Origin: Deltaproteobacteria bacterium RIFCSPLOWO2_02_FULL_57_26
GTDB taxonomy: Bacteria > Desulfobacterota > Binatia > UBA9968
Assembly (NCBI GenBank): GCA_001798455.1
Contig: MGSI01000129.1
Span: 1 to 6,375, forward strand
Length of the DNA stretch: 6,375 bases
Direction: 5' to 3'
Shown here: positions 6,136 to 6,375 of the stretch, in pieces
Numbering within the stretch: position 1 is the first letter of the stretch
Layout of the letters: each line of letters begins with the position of its first letter
Program-made: the position numbers and the translations under genes
Notes under the pieces: model-generated
Seen by the model: only the letters and a program-made list of their open reading frames with translations
Told to the model about the DNA's origin: nothing
Databases searched by the model: none

Positions 6136-6375
6136 TTGAAGGTAAATGTTCATTTCTACGGTTTCGTGCGCGATGTCGTAGACACATCAAGGATCGCTAT
6201 CGAGACCTCCCAGGATATAAGCGTGCGAGAGCTCCTTGACCTGGCCTCGAAAAGATTCGGGGAAGCGCTGCGCGAACGCTTGCTGAGCGGCAGCGGGGAG
6301 CTGCAAGCCAACGTACGGGTCTTCGTCGGGGAAGACGAGACGGCCTCGCTGGAAACCCCGATCAGCGACGGGCAA
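6136..6375 (+). CDS. MoaD/ThiS-family ubiquitin-like sulfur carrier, C-terminus cut by window edge
   Basis: 80 codons, running off the right edge. The product starts MKVNVHFYGFVRDVV, followed by ISVRELLDLASKRFGEALRE (29-48) and GELQANVRVFVGEDE (54-68), then ETPISDGQ at the cut. This is the beta-grasp pattern of MoaD proteins, in which the last strand and a terminal Gly-Gly, here missing, accept sulfur for molybdopterin synthesis. About 12-15 residues are probably absent. The start is TTG: a stop lies in frame at 6121-6123 and no ATG or GTG occurs between it and TTG 6136, while AGAGAG about 9 bases upstream is a weak binding site. Placed beside a molybdoenzyme operon, a role in its cofactor is likely (inference). 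It could instead be a tungsten-cofactor MoaD paralogue or another sulfur carrier. Confidence 0.82.
   Translation, partial: MKVNVHFYGFVRDVVDTSRIAIETSQDISVRELLDLASKRFGEALRERLLSGSGELQANVRVFVGEDETASLETPISDGQ

Noticed and set aside
5920..6153. 77-codon minus-strand open frame across the intergenic region
   Set aside because: It overlaps the start of the MoaD-like gene and both putative promoters and has low-complexity, non-family-like sequence.

Overview
The window looks like part of a chromosome from an anaerobic or facultatively anaerobic bacterium with moderately high GC. The clues are a cluster for a molybdenum (or tungsten) oxidoreductase of the DMSO reductase superfamily and two good matches to sigma-54 promoters. 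That mix is common in Desulfobacterota-like and other metabolically versatile bacteria, but nothing here fixes the taxon.

Minus strand, read from right to left: a four-cluster iron-sulfur beta subunit (5752-4721), a TorD/NarJ-type assembly chaperone (4724-4077, 4-base overlap), a full-length class II molybdopterin catalytic subunit alpha1 (4061-1254, 15-base gap), and a second, homologous catalytic subunit alpha2 (1222 to beyond the left edge, 31-base gap). The spacing and good ribosome binding sites indicate one operon. The order beta-chaperone-alpha-alpha differs from the usual alpha-beta-(chaperone)-gamma order of nitrate, ethylbenzene, dimethylsulfide, selenate and chlorate enzymes. Neither alpha has a twin-arginine signal, so the enzyme probably faces the cytoplasm. 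No membrane or haem subunit is visible; one may lie beyond the left edge.

Positions 5753-6135 form a 383-base divergent intergenic region. It holds a -24/-12 match on each strand, pointing outward, with an AT-rich centre of 126 bases between them that contains a near-perfect 12-bp direct repeat and two short inverted repeats. To its right, on the plus strand, a MoaD/ThiS-type sulfur carrier begins at a TTG codon (6136) and runs off the right edge.

Reading as a whole (inference): one enhancer-dependent regulator may switch on both the molybdo-enzyme operon and a cofactor-sulfur gene. The substrate cannot be read from the sequence; cytoplasmic class II members include nitrate reductase and, from memory, phenylacetyl-CoA:acceptor oxidoreductase-type enzymes. 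The most unusual points are the tandem catalytic subunits that differ in the first ligand of their N-terminal iron-sulfur cluster (His in alpha1, Cys in alpha2) and a beta subunit with a complete fourth cysteine set where relatives usually carry Trp or Tyr.
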